Below are positions 1 through 8,269 of a stretch of DNA of 52,391 nucleotides, piece after piece (within the stretch, counting starts at the first letter, position 1; every line of letters begins with the position of its first letter). Both the position numbers and the translations under genes were made by a program. The stretch spans positions 1-52,391 of the forward strand of contig CANITF010000020.1 of the NCBI GenBank assembly GCA_947470515.1, read 5' to 3'. Origin of the DNA: Flavobacteriales bacterium. Its GTDB lineage: Bacteria; Bacteroidota; Bacteroidia; Flavobacteriales_D; Crocinitomicaceae. The notes under the pieces are model-generated. The model was not told the DNA's origin. It made no database searches and saw only the letters and a program-made list of their open reading frames with translations.

Positions 1-225
1 CATTGGTTTTGTTTAGTTTCGTTTTAATGGGGAATTTATTATTCTCAATTAAATTTTCAGCTCAACATATCTCAAAATTGGAATTGAACATATTGCTGGG
101 AATTCCCCGGAACATTCTCATGGTTGGAAAATGTGAAATTTGAAAGAAATTTTGAAGCAAACGATCGTGGGCGCATTGAATTAAATGTTCGAGACATTAA
201 TCGTTACTCATCGATAAATTAGTCT
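1..225 (+). pseudogene. Possible frameshifted 3' end of an unidentified gene
   Basis: The first 225 bases look like the end of a gene that does not stay in one frame. Reading from base 3, the frame is open until a TGA at about 144-146. Reading in the frame of base 88, it is open to the TAG at 223-225 and its last residues (about WLENVKFERNFEANDRGR then IELNVRDINRYSSIN) have a normal protein composition. The two open stretches overlap at about 88-146, as expected if a single-base indel shifted the frame. In the second frame there are stops at 25-27 and 85-87, so it cannot be extended upstream. I do not recognise the family. It could equally be non-coding sequence, since the left part lies outside the window. 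Confidence 0.25.
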
Positions 226-233
226 TATTTTTG
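226..233 (+). promoter_or_regulatory. Bacteroidota -7 box for queE, leaderless
   Basis: TATTTTTG matches the TAnnTTTG -7 consensus of the Bacteroidota primary sigma factor. It ends 4 nt before the queE ATG, so a start site at the usual distance would fall on or beside the start codon and give a leaderless mRNA. No convincing -33 TTTG is seen at the expected spacing. Confidence 0.5.
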
Positions 234-237
234 TTTC

Positions 238-861
238 ATGCAGGTTAAAGACATTGACACAACTTCCGTTTTACCAGTAATGGAATATTTCTACACCATC
301 CAAGGGGAAGGATTTTATTCTGGAAGAGCTGCTTTTTTTATACGTTTAGCTGGTTGTGATGTTGGTTGTGTTTGGTGCGATGTTAAAGAAAGTTGGGATG
401 TAAATGAACATCCTTTAGTTACCTTAGATTTTCTTGAAAAAGAAGTTGTTACATCTAGTACGAATTTCGTTGTTATAACAGGTGGTGAACCTGCGATGTA
501 TGATTTAACTGCACTGATTAACCGGCTAAAAAAACATGAAATAGAAGTGGCTATTGAAACATCTGGGACGTATAAGTTGATTGGAGCCATCGATTGGTAT
601 TGCTTTTCACCAAAGAAATTTAAAGAACCAATAGAAGAAGCATATCAAAAAGCGAACGAATTAAAAATCATTATAAACCACCCATCGGATTTTGAATGGG
701 CAGAAATGCATGCTTCAAAAGTTGACTCAAATTGTAAATTATACCTTCAACCTGAATGGTCAAAACAGGAACGGTTTTTGCCAACGATCATTGATTTTGT
801 GAAAAAAAATCCCAAATGGCGAATTTCTTTACAAACACATAAATTCATGAATATTCCATAA
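238..861 (+). CDS. queE: 7-carboxy-7-deazaguanine synthase (radical SAM)
   Basis: QueE converts 6-carboxy-tetrahydropterin to 7-carboxy-7-deazaguanine, the radical-SAM step of queuosine/preQ0 synthesis, in the cytoplasm. The protein has 207 residues, normal for the short Bacteroidota form. Residues 20-45 carry the substrate-side motif TIQGEGFYSGR and then the cluster motif C-x3-C-x2-C (AGCDVGCVWC), which binds the 4Fe-4S cluster. The SAM-binding GGE motif follows (VITGGEPAMYDL). The ATG at 238 places TIQGEGF at the usual distance from the N terminus and lies just after a promoter box. The stop is 2 nt before the next start, so it leads a four-gene run. No other queuosine gene is present in the window. 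Assignment is firm. Confidence 0.95.
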   Translation: MQVKDIDTTSVLPVMEYFYTIQGEGFYSGRAAFFIRLAGCDVGCVWCDVKESWDVNEHPLVTLDFLEKEVVTSSTNFVVITGGEPAMYDLTALINRLKKHEIEVAIETSGTYKLIGAIDWYCFSPKKFKEPIEEAYQKANELKIIINHPSDFEWAEMHASKVDSNCKLYLQPEWSKQERFLPTIIDFVKKNPKWRISLQTHKFMNIP

Positions 862-863
862 GT

Positions 864-2879
864 ATGAAAAAAGCACTTTTCTTTCTGAGTTTATTTTTCA
901 TTGCAGCTTGCTCAAATGCTCAAGTAAAATATTCTTCTTCCAATAAAAAAGCGATAAAATTGTTTGAACAAGGCAAAAATGCTCCTGGAGAAACTCTTGA
1001 TCCGATTACTCGTCAACCCAATTATAGAGCTGGAATAGACTTTTTAAATAAGGCAATAGAAAAAGACCCTTCATTTTGGGAAGCGCATATGTTTGCTGGA
1101 GAGTATTGTGAAATAATTGGCGATTATCCAAATGCTATAGCTCACTACGAAGCTGCGTTATCAATCAACCCAAATCATAGCCCTTCAGGAAGTACTTTTT
1201 TCTATTTAGCAAATCTGCAGCAAGCTGTTGGAGAGTATGAGAAAAGTATTACAAACATTGATATTTTCGTTCGAAACAGAAATGCGAATCAAGATTTGGT
1301 AAATCAAGCGTACGGAATTCGCGACAATTGTGAGTTTGCCATAAAATCAATAAAAAATCCCAGAACTTTTAATCCAATAAATGTTGGTGCAGGAATAAAT
1401 ACTGCCGATCCAGAATATTTCCCAACAATAACTGTTGACGGAAAAACGATTTTATTTACGCGACGAATAGACGATGATCGTGTTCTCGGTCCGATGAAAG
1501 AACAAGAAGACTTTTACGTTTCTGAATTATCAAATAGAATTTGGGGGAAGGCTATTCCGATGCCTATGAATGTCAATACAATTAACAATGAAGGCGCTCC
1601 AACTATTGGTGCAGATGGTAGATCCCTAGTATTTGTTGCTTGTCCAGATGGAAGCGGTGAAAATTATGGTGAAGGAAGAACAGGAAAAGGAAGTTGCGAT
1701 TTATTTTACACGAAAAAATTGGGAACCAAATGGATGAACCCAATTAATCTGCCTGGAAATGTTAACTCTTCACATTGGGAGACACAACCTTCCCTTTCAG
1801 CAGATGGTAAAACCTTGTACTTTATAAGAGGGTTAAGAGGTAGAAACGACACAAATAATTCTGATATCTACATGTCGAAACTGTTAAGTAATGGAACTTG
1901 GAGCACTCCAGAAAGATTATCAGACGTCATTAATACCCCATTTCATGAAGAATCTGTACTAATTCATCCCGACGGAAAAACCTTGTACTTCGCTTCTAGA
2001 GGTCATACTGGAATGGGTGGTTCTGATTTATTTGTTTCTCGAATGGATACGAAAGGTAATTGGGGAAAGCCAGAAAACTTAGGTTATCCAATCAATACAA
2101 TGTATGATGAGAATTCCTTAATGGTTACAGCAGATGGAGAAATAGCATTTTTTGCTTCTGATAGAAAAGGTGGATTTGGTGATTTAGATATTTATTATTT
2201 TGAAATGCCAGAAGAATTTAGACCAACAAAGACCCTTTACTTTGAAGGAATGGTTTATGATGTTACGAATAAAAATCCTGTACCAGGAAAATTCCAATTG
2301 ATTGACATCAAAACTGGAACGGAAGTTATTGTTTCAGAAGCAGATAAATTAACAGGTGAATTTATGGTTTCATTGCCTTTGAATAAAGAGTATGCTTTAA
2401 ATGTGTCATACCCGGGGTATACTTTCTTCTCACAAAACTTCAACATGACAAATCCGAATGGATTAGAAGCAATTCATATGGATGTTCCTATGGTGCCAAT
2501 TACAAACAGCACTCCTACTCTTTTGGCAAATGTATTTTTTGATTTAGGAAAATCAACTTTACGTCCTGAATCATTTGTAGAATTGAATAAACTGTTTGAC
2601 TTTTTAGTAAATAACTCTACCTTGTCCATTGAAATTGGTGGACATACGGATACAAGAGGAGACGATAAAGAAAATTTGAAACTATCGAATGACCGTGCTA
2701 AAGCAGTTTATGACTATGTAATTGCTAAAGGAATTGAGGCAAAAAGAATTTCTTTTAAAGGTTATGGCGAAACAAAACCGGTCATTGTTGATAGTGAAAT
2801 TTCGAAACTTTCAATTGAACAAGAAAGAGAAGCTGCTCATCAATCAAATCGTAGAACTGAATATAAAATAATATTATAG
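864..2879 (+). CDS. PorE-like T9SS lipoprotein (TPR, beta-propeller, CRD, OmpA_C)
   Basis: The predicted lipoprotein has 671 residues with the lipobox FIAAC (lipidated Cys about residue 16). Domain order is: a TPR-like helical region (about 30-150), WD40-like PD40 propeller repeats with recurring TITVDGKTILF / SLSADGKTLYF strands (about 170-450), a carboxypeptidase-regulatory-like beta domain (about 455-535), and a C-terminal OmpA peptidoglycan-binding domain (about 550-671, with VFFDLGKSTLRPES, GGHTDTRG and NRRTEY). This architecture and length match PorE (PG1058) of Porphyromonas, which anchors the type IX secretion system to peptidoglycan. Bacteroidota often carry several paralogues of this design, so the specific T9SS role is inference. 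Its stop overlaps the GTG of the next gene by one base. Confidence 0.75.
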   Translation: MKKALFFLSLFFIAACSNAQVKYSSSNKKAIKLFEQGKNAPGETLDPITRQPNYRAGIDFLNKAIEKDPSFWEAHMFAGEYCEIIGDYPNAIAHYEAALSINPNHSPSGSTFFYLANLQQAVGEYEKSITNIDIFVRNRNANQDLVNQAYGIRDNCEFAIKSIKNPRTFNPINVGAGINTADPEYFPTITVDGKTILFTRRIDDDRVLGPMKEQEDFYVSELSNRIWGKAIPMPMNVNTINNEGAPTIGADGRSLVFVACPDGSGENYGEGRTGKGSCDLFYTKKLGTKWMNPINLPGNVNSSHWETQPSLSADGKTLYFIRGLRGRNDTNNSDIYMSKLLSNGTWSTPERLSDVINTPFHEESVLIHPDGKTLYFASRGHTGMGGSDLFVSRMDTKGNWGKPENLGYPINTMYDENSLMVTADGEIAFFASDRKGGFGDLDIYYFEMPEEFRPTKTLYFEGMVYDVTNKNPVPGKFQLIDIKTGTEVIVSEADKLTGEFMVSLPLNKEYALNVSYPGYTFFSQNFNMTNPNGLEAIHMDVPMVPITNSTPTLLANVFFDLGKSTLRPESFVELNKLFDFLVNNSTLSIEIGGHTDTRGDDKENLKLSNDRAKAVYDYVIAKGIEAKRISFKGYGETKPVIVDSEISKLSIEQEREAAHQSNRRTEYKIIL

Positions 2880-3826
2880 TGTATTTCATTAAATTAATAC
2901 GTCCGATTAATCTTGCAATCATTGTTTTAACAATGTATGGAGTTCAATTTTATATTCGAACCGTCAATTATTTTCAAAAAATTGACGATAATCAAATAGA
3001 TTTTTTCTTGTTAGTCTTTTCTACAGTATTAATTGCAGCAGCTGGAAATATTATCAATGATTACTTTGATGTAAAAGCTGATAGAATCAACAAACCTGAA
3101 AAGCTTATCATTACAAAGCATATTAGCAGAAGGTGGGCAATTCTTACCCATTGGACTTTTAACGGAATTGCTTTCAGTATTGCTATTTATTTAAGCATAA
3201 AATATCAATCACTATGGTTTGTTTTTATCCATTTATTATCAATTAATGCCTTGTGGTTTTACAGTATGCTTTTCAAGAGAAAAATCCTCACTGGAAATCT
3301 ATTAATAGCAATTTTAACAGCATTAATTCCCATTTTAGTTGTTATCTACTATAAGGTTGGCAATACGTATCATTTGGAACATTCTGAATTTAATTCAGAT
3401 TCCTGGGTTGCAATAATTGATTTCAGGGTTATTTATTTACTTTCTATTTTTGCTTTTATCCAAAATTTTGCACGTGAAATCGTTAAAGATGCTCAAGATA
3501 TTGAAGGAGATAAATTAATCTATGTCAAATCATTACCAATGCAAATTGGTCAAATGAATTCATTGAGAATAGTTAGTGTAATACTACTTTTTCTTCCTTT
3601 ATTCTACTTTTGGATGAGTTATTCGAAATTCAATGAAATGATTGCTAGTACTCCTTTTTATCTAGCGACAGTTCCTTTTGGTATAGCTGCACTCATAAAC
3701 CTATTTGTAGTTGTTCTAATTTACGTTGACAAAAACAAACGCTTAAAATTATACGACGCGTTGATAAAAATATCAATGTTATTTGGCGTTTTAGCAACAT
3801 TTTACATCGCTTATTTCTATTTATGA
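2879..3826 (+). CDS. UbiA-family prenyltransferase
   Basis: This is a 315-residue polytopic membrane protein of the UbiA superfamily, which transfers prenyl groups to an acceptor. Both Asp-rich motifs that bind Mg-prenyl diphosphate are visible: NDYFDVKAD at about residues 61-69 and DAQDIEGD at about 203-210. Hydrophobic segments alternate through the protein. Bacteroidota homologues are often annotated as geranylgeranylglycerol-phosphate geranylgeranyltransferase-like; the acceptor cannot be read from sequence. The start is GTG, whose G is the last base of the preceding TAG stop, and the end overlaps the next gene in an ATGA, so translation is likely coupled on both sides. No menaquinone gene lies nearby to support a MenA role. 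Confidence 0.85.
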   Translation: MYFIKLIRPINLAIIVLTMYGVQFYIRTVNYFQKIDDNQIDFFLLVFSTVLIAAAGNIINDYFDVKADRINKPEKLIITKHISRRWAILTHWTFNGIAFSIAIYLSIKYQSLWFVFIHLLSINALWFYSMLFKRKILTGNLLIAILTALIPILVVIYYKVGNTYHLEHSEFNSDSWVAIIDFRVIYLLSIFAFIQNFAREIVKDAQDIEGDKLIYVKSLPMQIGQMNSLRIVSVILLFLPLFYFWMSYSKFNEMIASTPFYLATVPFGIAALINLFVVVLIYVDKNKRLKLYDALIKISMLFGVLATFYIAYFYL

Positions 3827-4383
3827 AACTTATTTTAGGTTCAAAATCACCTCGTAGAAAAGAATTATTATCATCACTTGGGTTTGAATATGAAATTCGA
3901 ACAAAAGAAACGGACGAATCATTCCCTAATACGCTAAATTCAAATGAAGTTGCTTTGTTTATTGCAAACAAAAAAGCACAGGAATTGATTATTGAATTAA
4001 AGGAAGATGAAATAATTCTTTGTGCTGATACTGTTGTGATAATAGATGATGTTATTTTAGGAAAACCAATTGATCATGCTGAGGCAATTTCTATGTTGGA
4101 AAAACTTTCAGGAAGAGATCATTTAGTTATTACAGGTGTTGTAATAGCTTCAAATGAAAAGAAAATACAATTTCAGACGACAACAACCGTGTCGTTTTTA
4201 CCATTATCTAAGGACGAAATAGAACGGTATGTTGAACAATTCAAACCATTTGATAAAGCAGGTTCATATGGAATTCAAGAATGGATTGGTGCTGCAGCTA
4301 TACAACGAATTGAAGGTTCTTACAACAATGTAGTTGGATTGCCAACTCATGAAGTTTACCAAGCGCTGAAAAAATTTAAATAA
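3823..4383 (+). CDS. maf: Maf-like nucleotide pyrophosphatase
   Basis: Maf proteins hydrolyse non-canonical or excess nucleoside triphosphates (dTTP/UTP-type or methylated nucleotides) to monophosphates and have been linked to septum control. The 186 residues start with the signature LILGSKSPRRKELLSSLG, followed by the catalytic region CADTVV and GKP, and end with GSYGIQEWIG and GSYNNVVGLP, the conserved C-terminal motifs. The IQE pattern fits the dTTP/UTP (YhdE) subgroup better than YceF, though that is inference. The start overlaps the prenyltransferase stop in an ATGA, making it the last gene of the queE run. A hairpin directly after the stop ends the unit. Confidence 0.93.
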   Translation: MKLILGSKSPRRKELLSSLGFEYEIRTKETDESFPNTLNSNEVALFIANKKAQELIIELKEDEIILCADTVVIIDDVILGKPIDHAEAISMLEKLSGRDHLVITGVVIASNEKKIQFQTTTTVSFLPLSKDEIERYVEQFKPFDKAGSYGIQEWIGAAAIQRIEGSYNNVVGLPTHEVYQALKKFK

Positions 4384-4387
4384 AAAA

Positions 4388-4415
4388 AGGTCATTCATCT
4401 ATTGACGAACGACCT
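4388..4415. terminator. Bidirectional hairpin terminator between maf and the OmpA gene
   Basis: A 12-bp stem (4388-4399 with 4404-4415) encloses a TATT loop. Read on the minus strand it pairs fully, with two G-U wobbles, and runs into seven Ts. On the plus strand a short T-rich tail follows. It sits between converging genes and can serve both. Confidence 0.8.
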
Positions 4416-4436
4416 CTCTCTTAATTTTTGATGATA

Positions 4437-5627
4437 TTATCTTACTTTAAAGAAAACTCTTCTGTTTTTAGCCATTGATAAATCGGCATCATCGTTTTCA
4501 TTTATTTCAGTGTTTGGCTCTTCACTTCCCATTGCAGAAGAAATCAATCGAGCAGCGGCAATTCCATTGTCAGTTAAATAATTATAAATTAGATTCACAC
4601 GTTTTGAAGACATATCAGCATATAGAGGTTTTTCAATAGCAACAGAATCTTCTTGCTTATCACTATATCCCATTATTTCTAACTTCAAGGTAGGATTCGC
4701 TTTCAATTGTTCCAACAAAAAATTCAACGTTTCTTCACCAACTGGAGTTAAATTTGCTTTCCCGAAAGCAAAAAACATTTGTTGCGCTTCAATTTTTTGA
4801 TTAACAGTCATTTTATCATTTAGTATTATTGCTTTTTGATATATTGTCCCAGAAAATTCATTTACCGTTTCTTCAATTAAACAATCACATTTTAAACCAT
4901 CGTTGATCAACGTAACTGAAACCTCATCTAAATAGTAATACGCAGAAATAATTTGAGTAGCTTTTATATCTTTTGATTTTTTATTTGTTTCTTTCTTTGT
5001 TTTATCATCCGCATAGAAATTACCTATTGTCATATATTTCTCACCTCCTTCAGCTGTATATGTGCCGCAGATTTCTTCCCAACTGAATTGTTGAGTGATT
5101 GTTTTTGTGTCGTTGTCCGGATGTAAAACATGTGCAACGTCTATAATACTCGTTTTGTCTTCAGTTGCAAAATCTTTTTTAGAGAAATTTGCACCAATTT
5201 TATTCGATGAATATTTTGACGCCTCTGCTAAGGAAACATAAAATTTCACGCAGTATTTCATTCCCTTTTTCATTGGAGCGTCCAATTTTACCATTACGTA
5301 GGAACGCGGAACTTTATTTCCAACAGAAAGTGCAGTAAATCCAGCATAATTTGAACCTTCACGTGCATCTTCTTTACCATAAACATTCAATGGCGTATTA
5401 ATTTCGGGAGATTTACTTGGTGTAAATAAATCCGCACGCATTCCTGTTGGTGATGTCCAGCCTGTAGCACTTGTTATACCTCCTAATTTCTTAACTTTTC
5501 CATCAGTTGCTTCAAAACTACCATTAGGAATCAAATTTTCTCCTTGCTGCGCAAAAGAGGTCATTGTTGTTAATCCAATTAACATAATTGAACTAATTCT
5601 TCTTAAATTATTAGAACTGTATTTCAT
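4437..5627 (-). CDS. Secreted OmpA-domain protein with N-terminal beta domain
   Basis: This 396-residue exported protein starts with a signal peptide (MKYSSNN to about residue 26, cleavage near SFAQ). A beta-rich domain follows that opens with NLIPNGSFE, the typical opening of carbohydrate-binding-like jelly-roll modules (about 30-240). The C-terminal third (about 285-396) is an OmpA/MotB-type peptidoglycan-binding domain: [16 protein letters not shown], then LEIMGYSD, then NRRVFFKVR. It probably links the outer envelope to peptidoglycan; the ligand of the N-terminal domain is unknown. Its start overlaps the end of hemE by 17 nt, so it is cotranscribed with hemE although the functions look unrelated. 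Confidence 0.8.
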   Translation of the reverse strand: MKYSSNNLRRISSIMLIGLTTMTSFAQQGENLIPNGSFEATDGKVKKLGGITSATGWTSPTGMRADLFTPSKSPEINTPLNVYGKEDAREGSNYAGFTALSVGNKVPRSYVMVKLDAPMKKGMKYCVKFYVSLAEASKYSSNKIGANFSKKDFATEDKTSIIDVAHVLHPDNDTKTITQQFSWEEICGTYTAEGGEKYMTIGNFYADDKTKKETNKKSKDIKATQIISAYYYLDEVSVTLINDGLKCDCLIEETVNEFSGTIYQKAIILNDKMTVNQKIEAQQMFFAFGKANLTPVGEETLNFLLEQLKANPTLKLEIMGYSDKQEDSVAIEKPLYADMSSKRVNLIYNYLTDNGIAAARLISSAMGSEEPNTEINENDDADLSMAKNRRVFFKVR

Positions 5628-6648
5628 AATCTTTTACTGTTTTTATAAACGTTTTAACCTTCTCAGGATCAATATCTGGATACACTCCGTGCCCCAAATT
5701 TACAATATGTCTTTTACTTTTATACGAATCTAACATATTTATTGTCAAATTCTGAATTTCATTGTGTGAAGAATACAATACACAAGGATCTAAATTCCCT
5801 TGTAACGTCCTGTTTTCGCCAATTTCATTTCGAATTTCAACACTATTCATGTTCCAATCCAAACCAATCGTATTACACTTTAATTTTGCAATTGCTGAAA
5901 CTGAAGTAATTGCACCTTTTGCAAAAATTGTCAAAGGAACTTCATTTATCGCGTTCGCAATTCTATCTATGTATTTCAATCCAAATTCAGCATATTGTTC
6001 CGTTCCTAAAATTCCAGCCCAAGAGTCGAAAATTTGTAACATATGCGCACCTGCTGCAGCTTGTGCTTTCAAATACTGAATTGTGACATCAGTGATTCGA
6101 CTTAGCAACTCATGTGCCAAAACTGGATTAGTATATAATAGCTTCCGTGACTCAGAAAAAGTTTTTGAACCATGTCCTTCCACCATATAACAAAAGATTG
6201 TCCATGGAGCTCCAGCAAAACCAATTAAAGGAACACGCCCATCCAATTCTTTGTTCGCGATTTTGATAGCTTCTAAGACATAACCCAATCGATCTTCGAT
6301 ATCAAAATTTGTTTCAGCATATTTTAAACCTTCATCAGTTCTAATTGTTTTTTCAAACCACGGACCTTTTGCTTCCAACATTTGATATTCTAAGCCCATT
6401 GCTTCAGGAACAACTAAAATATCTGAAAAGATGATTGCGGCATCTACACCCAAAAGATCAACAGGTTGCACTGTAACTTCAGCAGCAAACTTTGGCGTTT
6501 CAACCAATTCTTTGAATCCAGATAATTTAGAACGAACAGCACGGTATTCAGGTAAGATTCTACCAGCTTGTCTCATAAGCCAAACAGGATATCTTTCTAT
6601 AGATTCCCCTCGAGCAGCTCTTAAAATTAGATCATTTTTTAATTCCAT
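5611..6648 (-). CDS. hemE: Uroporphyrinogen decarboxylase
   Basis: HemE decarboxylates the four acetate side chains of uroporphyrinogen III to give coproporphyrinogen III in haem synthesis. The 345-residue protein has the signature [16 protein letters not shown] near the N terminus, the conserved [27 protein letters not shown] and FDSWAG, and the ending [16 protein letters not shown] place the start at the ATG at 6648 (MELKND), not at a TTG nine bases upstream, because that TTG is part of the promoter box TATCTTTG. Family members normally begin this way. The downstream OmpA-domain gene overlaps it by 17 nt. Confidence 0.96.
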   Translation of the reverse strand: MELKNDLILRAARGESIERYPVWLMRQAGRILPEYRAVRSKLSGFKELVETPKFAAEVTVQPVDLLGVDAAIIFSDILVVPEAMGLEYQMLEAKGPWFEKTIRTDEGLKYAETNFDIEDRLGYVLEAIKIANKELDGRVPLIGFAGAPWTIFCYMVEGHGSKTFSESRKLLYTNPVLAHELLSRITDVTIQYLKAQAAAGAHMLQIFDSWAGILGTEQYAEFGLKYIDRIANAINEVPLTIFAKGAITSVSAIAKLKCNTIGLDWNMNSVEIRNEIGENRTLQGNLDPCVLYSSHNEIQNLTINMLDSYKSKRHIVNLGHGVYPDIDPEKVKTFIKTVKDYEIQF

Positions 6649-6654
6649 TGCTGG

Positions 6655-6662
6655 CAAAGATA
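6655..6662 (-). promoter_or_regulatory. -7 box for hemE
   Basis: On the minus strand TATCTTTG matches TAnnTTTG exactly and ends 6 nt before the hemE ATG. This rules out the upstream TTG as start and implies a leader of almost zero length. Confidence 0.55.
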
Positions 6663-6699
6663 AGCAAACACTTTTTTAGTTGGAAGTTTCAGCGAAAAA

Positions 6700-7371
6700 T
6701 TACCAAATAATTGGTTCTTTATTCATTTTCATCAAATATTCATTGGTTTGGCTAAAATGTTTACATCCAAAAAAGCCTCGATAACTGGACAAAGGAGAAG
6801 GATGGACTGATTTTAAAATGAGATTCTTCTCAGTATTCACTTTATGAGCTTTTTCTTGGGCTTTTGAACCCCATAGCAAATAAACTACACCTTCGGTTTG
6901 TTCGTTTAGTTTTTGAATAATTGTATCTGTAAATTTTTCCCAACCTTTTTTTGAGTGACTGTCCGCTTTACCTTCTTCAACCGTTAAAACAGAATTCAAT
7001 AATAAAACACCTTGTTCTGCCCATCTTTCTAAATTACCGTTTTCAGGAATAGTTACATTCAAATCGTTTTCAATTTCTTTGAATATGTTTATTAAACTCT
7101 TTGGGAAAGGTTTAATGTTCCTTTCAACAGAAAAACACAAACCATGCGCATGACCTTTCGTAGGATAAGGATCCTGACCAATAATAACAACTTTCACATT
7201 CTCAATTGGACAAAGATTTAACGCTTGAAAAATAGTTGATTTGGAAGGGAATATTGCTCCCACATTTGCAGTGTATTCTGAATTTATAAATTCCATCAAA
7301 TCTAAAAAATAGGGCTTTTGAAATTCTTCATTCAACGCAAATTCCCACGATTTTTCTAAATACATCTCCAT
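6700..7371 (-). CDS. ung: Uracil-DNA glycosylase, family 1
   Basis: Ung removes uracil from DNA and starts base-excision repair. The 223-residue protein has the water-activating loop VVIIGQDPYP (Asp about residue 67), the following GHAHGLCFSV, the uracil-recognition Asn in VLLLNSVLTV, and the minor-groove loop HPSPLSSYRGFFGCKHFSQTN near the C terminus. The canonical GQDPYH reads GQDPYP here, with the downstream HAHG retained, as in many family 1 enzymes. The ATG at 7371 follows a promoter box by 4 nt; an in-frame ATG two codons later is an alternative. It is monocistronic. Confidence 0.96.
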   Translation of the reverse strand: MEMYLEKSWEFALNEEFQKPYFLDLMEFINSEYTANVGAIFPSKSTIFQALNLCPIENVKVVIIGQDPYPTKGHAHGLCFSVERNIKPFPKSLINIFKEIENDLNVTIPENGNLERWAEQGVLLLNSVLTVEEGKADSHSKKGWEKFTDTIIQKLNEQTEGVVYLLWGSKAQEKAHKVNTEKNLILKSVHPSPLSSYRGFFGCKHFSQTNEYLMKMNKEPIIW

Positions 7372-7375
7372 TCTT

Positions 7376-7383
7376 CAAATTTA
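7376..7383 (-). promoter_or_regulatory. -7 box for ung
   Basis: On the minus strand TAAATTTG fits TAnnTTTG and stops 4 nt before the ung ATG, another likely leaderless arrangement. It diverges from the box at 7428-7435. Confidence 0.45.
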
Positions 7384-7427
7384 CTATTTTCATGTAAATT
7401 GTTTTTAAATAAATTAATTTCTTCGCT

Positions 7428-7435
7428 TATCTTTG
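7428..7435 (+). promoter_or_regulatory. -7 box for the 7441 lipoprotein gene
   Basis: TATCTTTG matches TAnnTTTG exactly and ends 5 nt before the ATG at 7441. It lies inside any longer reading from the TTG at 7399, which supports the later start. Confidence 0.5.
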
Positions 7436-7440
7436 TTTCT

Positions 7441-8214
7441 ATGAAAAACAACCATTTTTTATTTTTAATAGTCATTTTATTGTTTTTTTCTTGCAACGAA
7501 GAACCAAAAGAAAAAAGTGAAAAAACAGTTCCAAAAGCTGAAGAAAATCAAACAGTTGAACAAATGGCTAAACGTCATTTAGAAAGTCAATTATCAATTC
7601 CAGCTACTGAGAAATATTCCTATCATATTTATAAAGCACATTTAGATGAAGATGAGAAAATAGATGCAATTATCACTTTAAATAGAGTTGATTTTGCATT
7701 AGAAGAAGCTTCAACATCAAAAAAAACTGCTAAACAAGCAGACTTGGGTTTTATGGGTAATTACAATTATATCTTTTATTTTGATGGAGGATTAAATAAA
7801 ATTTCTCCGCCAATTGCAATTCCTTCAAGTGCTTTAGCTGAATTAAAAATTACTTTTGAAAATATTCAATCAGATTCGTATAAAGATATTTTAGTTGATT
7901 TCAGGATATTAAATGCTTCTTACAAAGATTATTATACTGTTTCTAACCATATTCCAAGACGCGTATTTCAATGGAAAAATTTTGATGGTTTGAAGAGTGA
8001 TGTTTCAGAAGCGTACACTTTTGATTATACTGATGGAACAATGGGAATGGTAAAAGATATTTTGGTAAAAAAAGCTACATTGATTCAACCAACAAAAGAT
8101 GTTGACATGTACAAATACAATCCTGTTTTAAAGGAAAGTGATGAAATTGTTTACCGATTTTTCTATCATCCAGATCAAGGTAAATATATGACACAAAAAA
8201 AGAACATGAAGTAG
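7441..8214 (+). CDS. Lipoprotein of unknown function
   Basis: I do not recognise this family. The 257-residue protein starts with a clear lipoprotein signal (MKNNHFLFLIVILLFFSC; lipidated Cys about residue 18), followed by a charged, Lys/Glu-rich linker and then a mixed alpha/beta domain. The stretch KAHLDEDEKIDAIITLNRVDF resembles the short Asp-rich metal-binding loops seen in VCBS or EF-hand-like repeats, but this is only a resemblance. The upstream TTG at 7399 would put a non-signal stretch before the lipobox, so the ATG at 7441 is preferred. It stands alone and ends in a strong hairpin shared with the converging TonB receptor gene. Confidence 0.8.
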   Translation: MKNNHFLFLIVILLFFSCNEEPKEKSEKTVPKAEENQTVEQMAKRHLESQLSIPATEKYSYHIYKAHLDEDEKIDAIITLNRVDFALEEASTSKKTAKQADLGFMGNYNYIFYFDGGLNKISPPIAIPSSALAELKITFENIQSDSYKDILVDFRILNASYKDYYTVSNHIPRRVFQWKNFDGLKSDVSEAYTFDYTDGTMGMVKDILVKKATLIQPTKDVDMYKYNPVLKESDEIVYRFFYHPDQGKYMTQKKNMK

Positions 8215-8220
8215 AATTAA

Positions 8221-8248
8221 GAAAGGCGACAATTTATTGTCGCCTTTC
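8221..8248. terminator. Bidirectional hairpin terminator
   Basis: A perfect 13-bp inverted repeat (8221-8233 with 8236-8248; GC core AAGGCGAC) is followed by a T-run on the plus strand. It separates the lipoprotein gene from the converging TonB receptor gene. Confidence 0.85.
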
Positions 8249-8269
8249 CTTTTATAAAAATTTATTTCC

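Noticed and set aside
7160-7180. GQDPYP instead of GQDPYH in Ung as a defect
   Set aside because: The catalytic Asp and the HPSPLS loop are intact and family 1 enzymes vary at this position.
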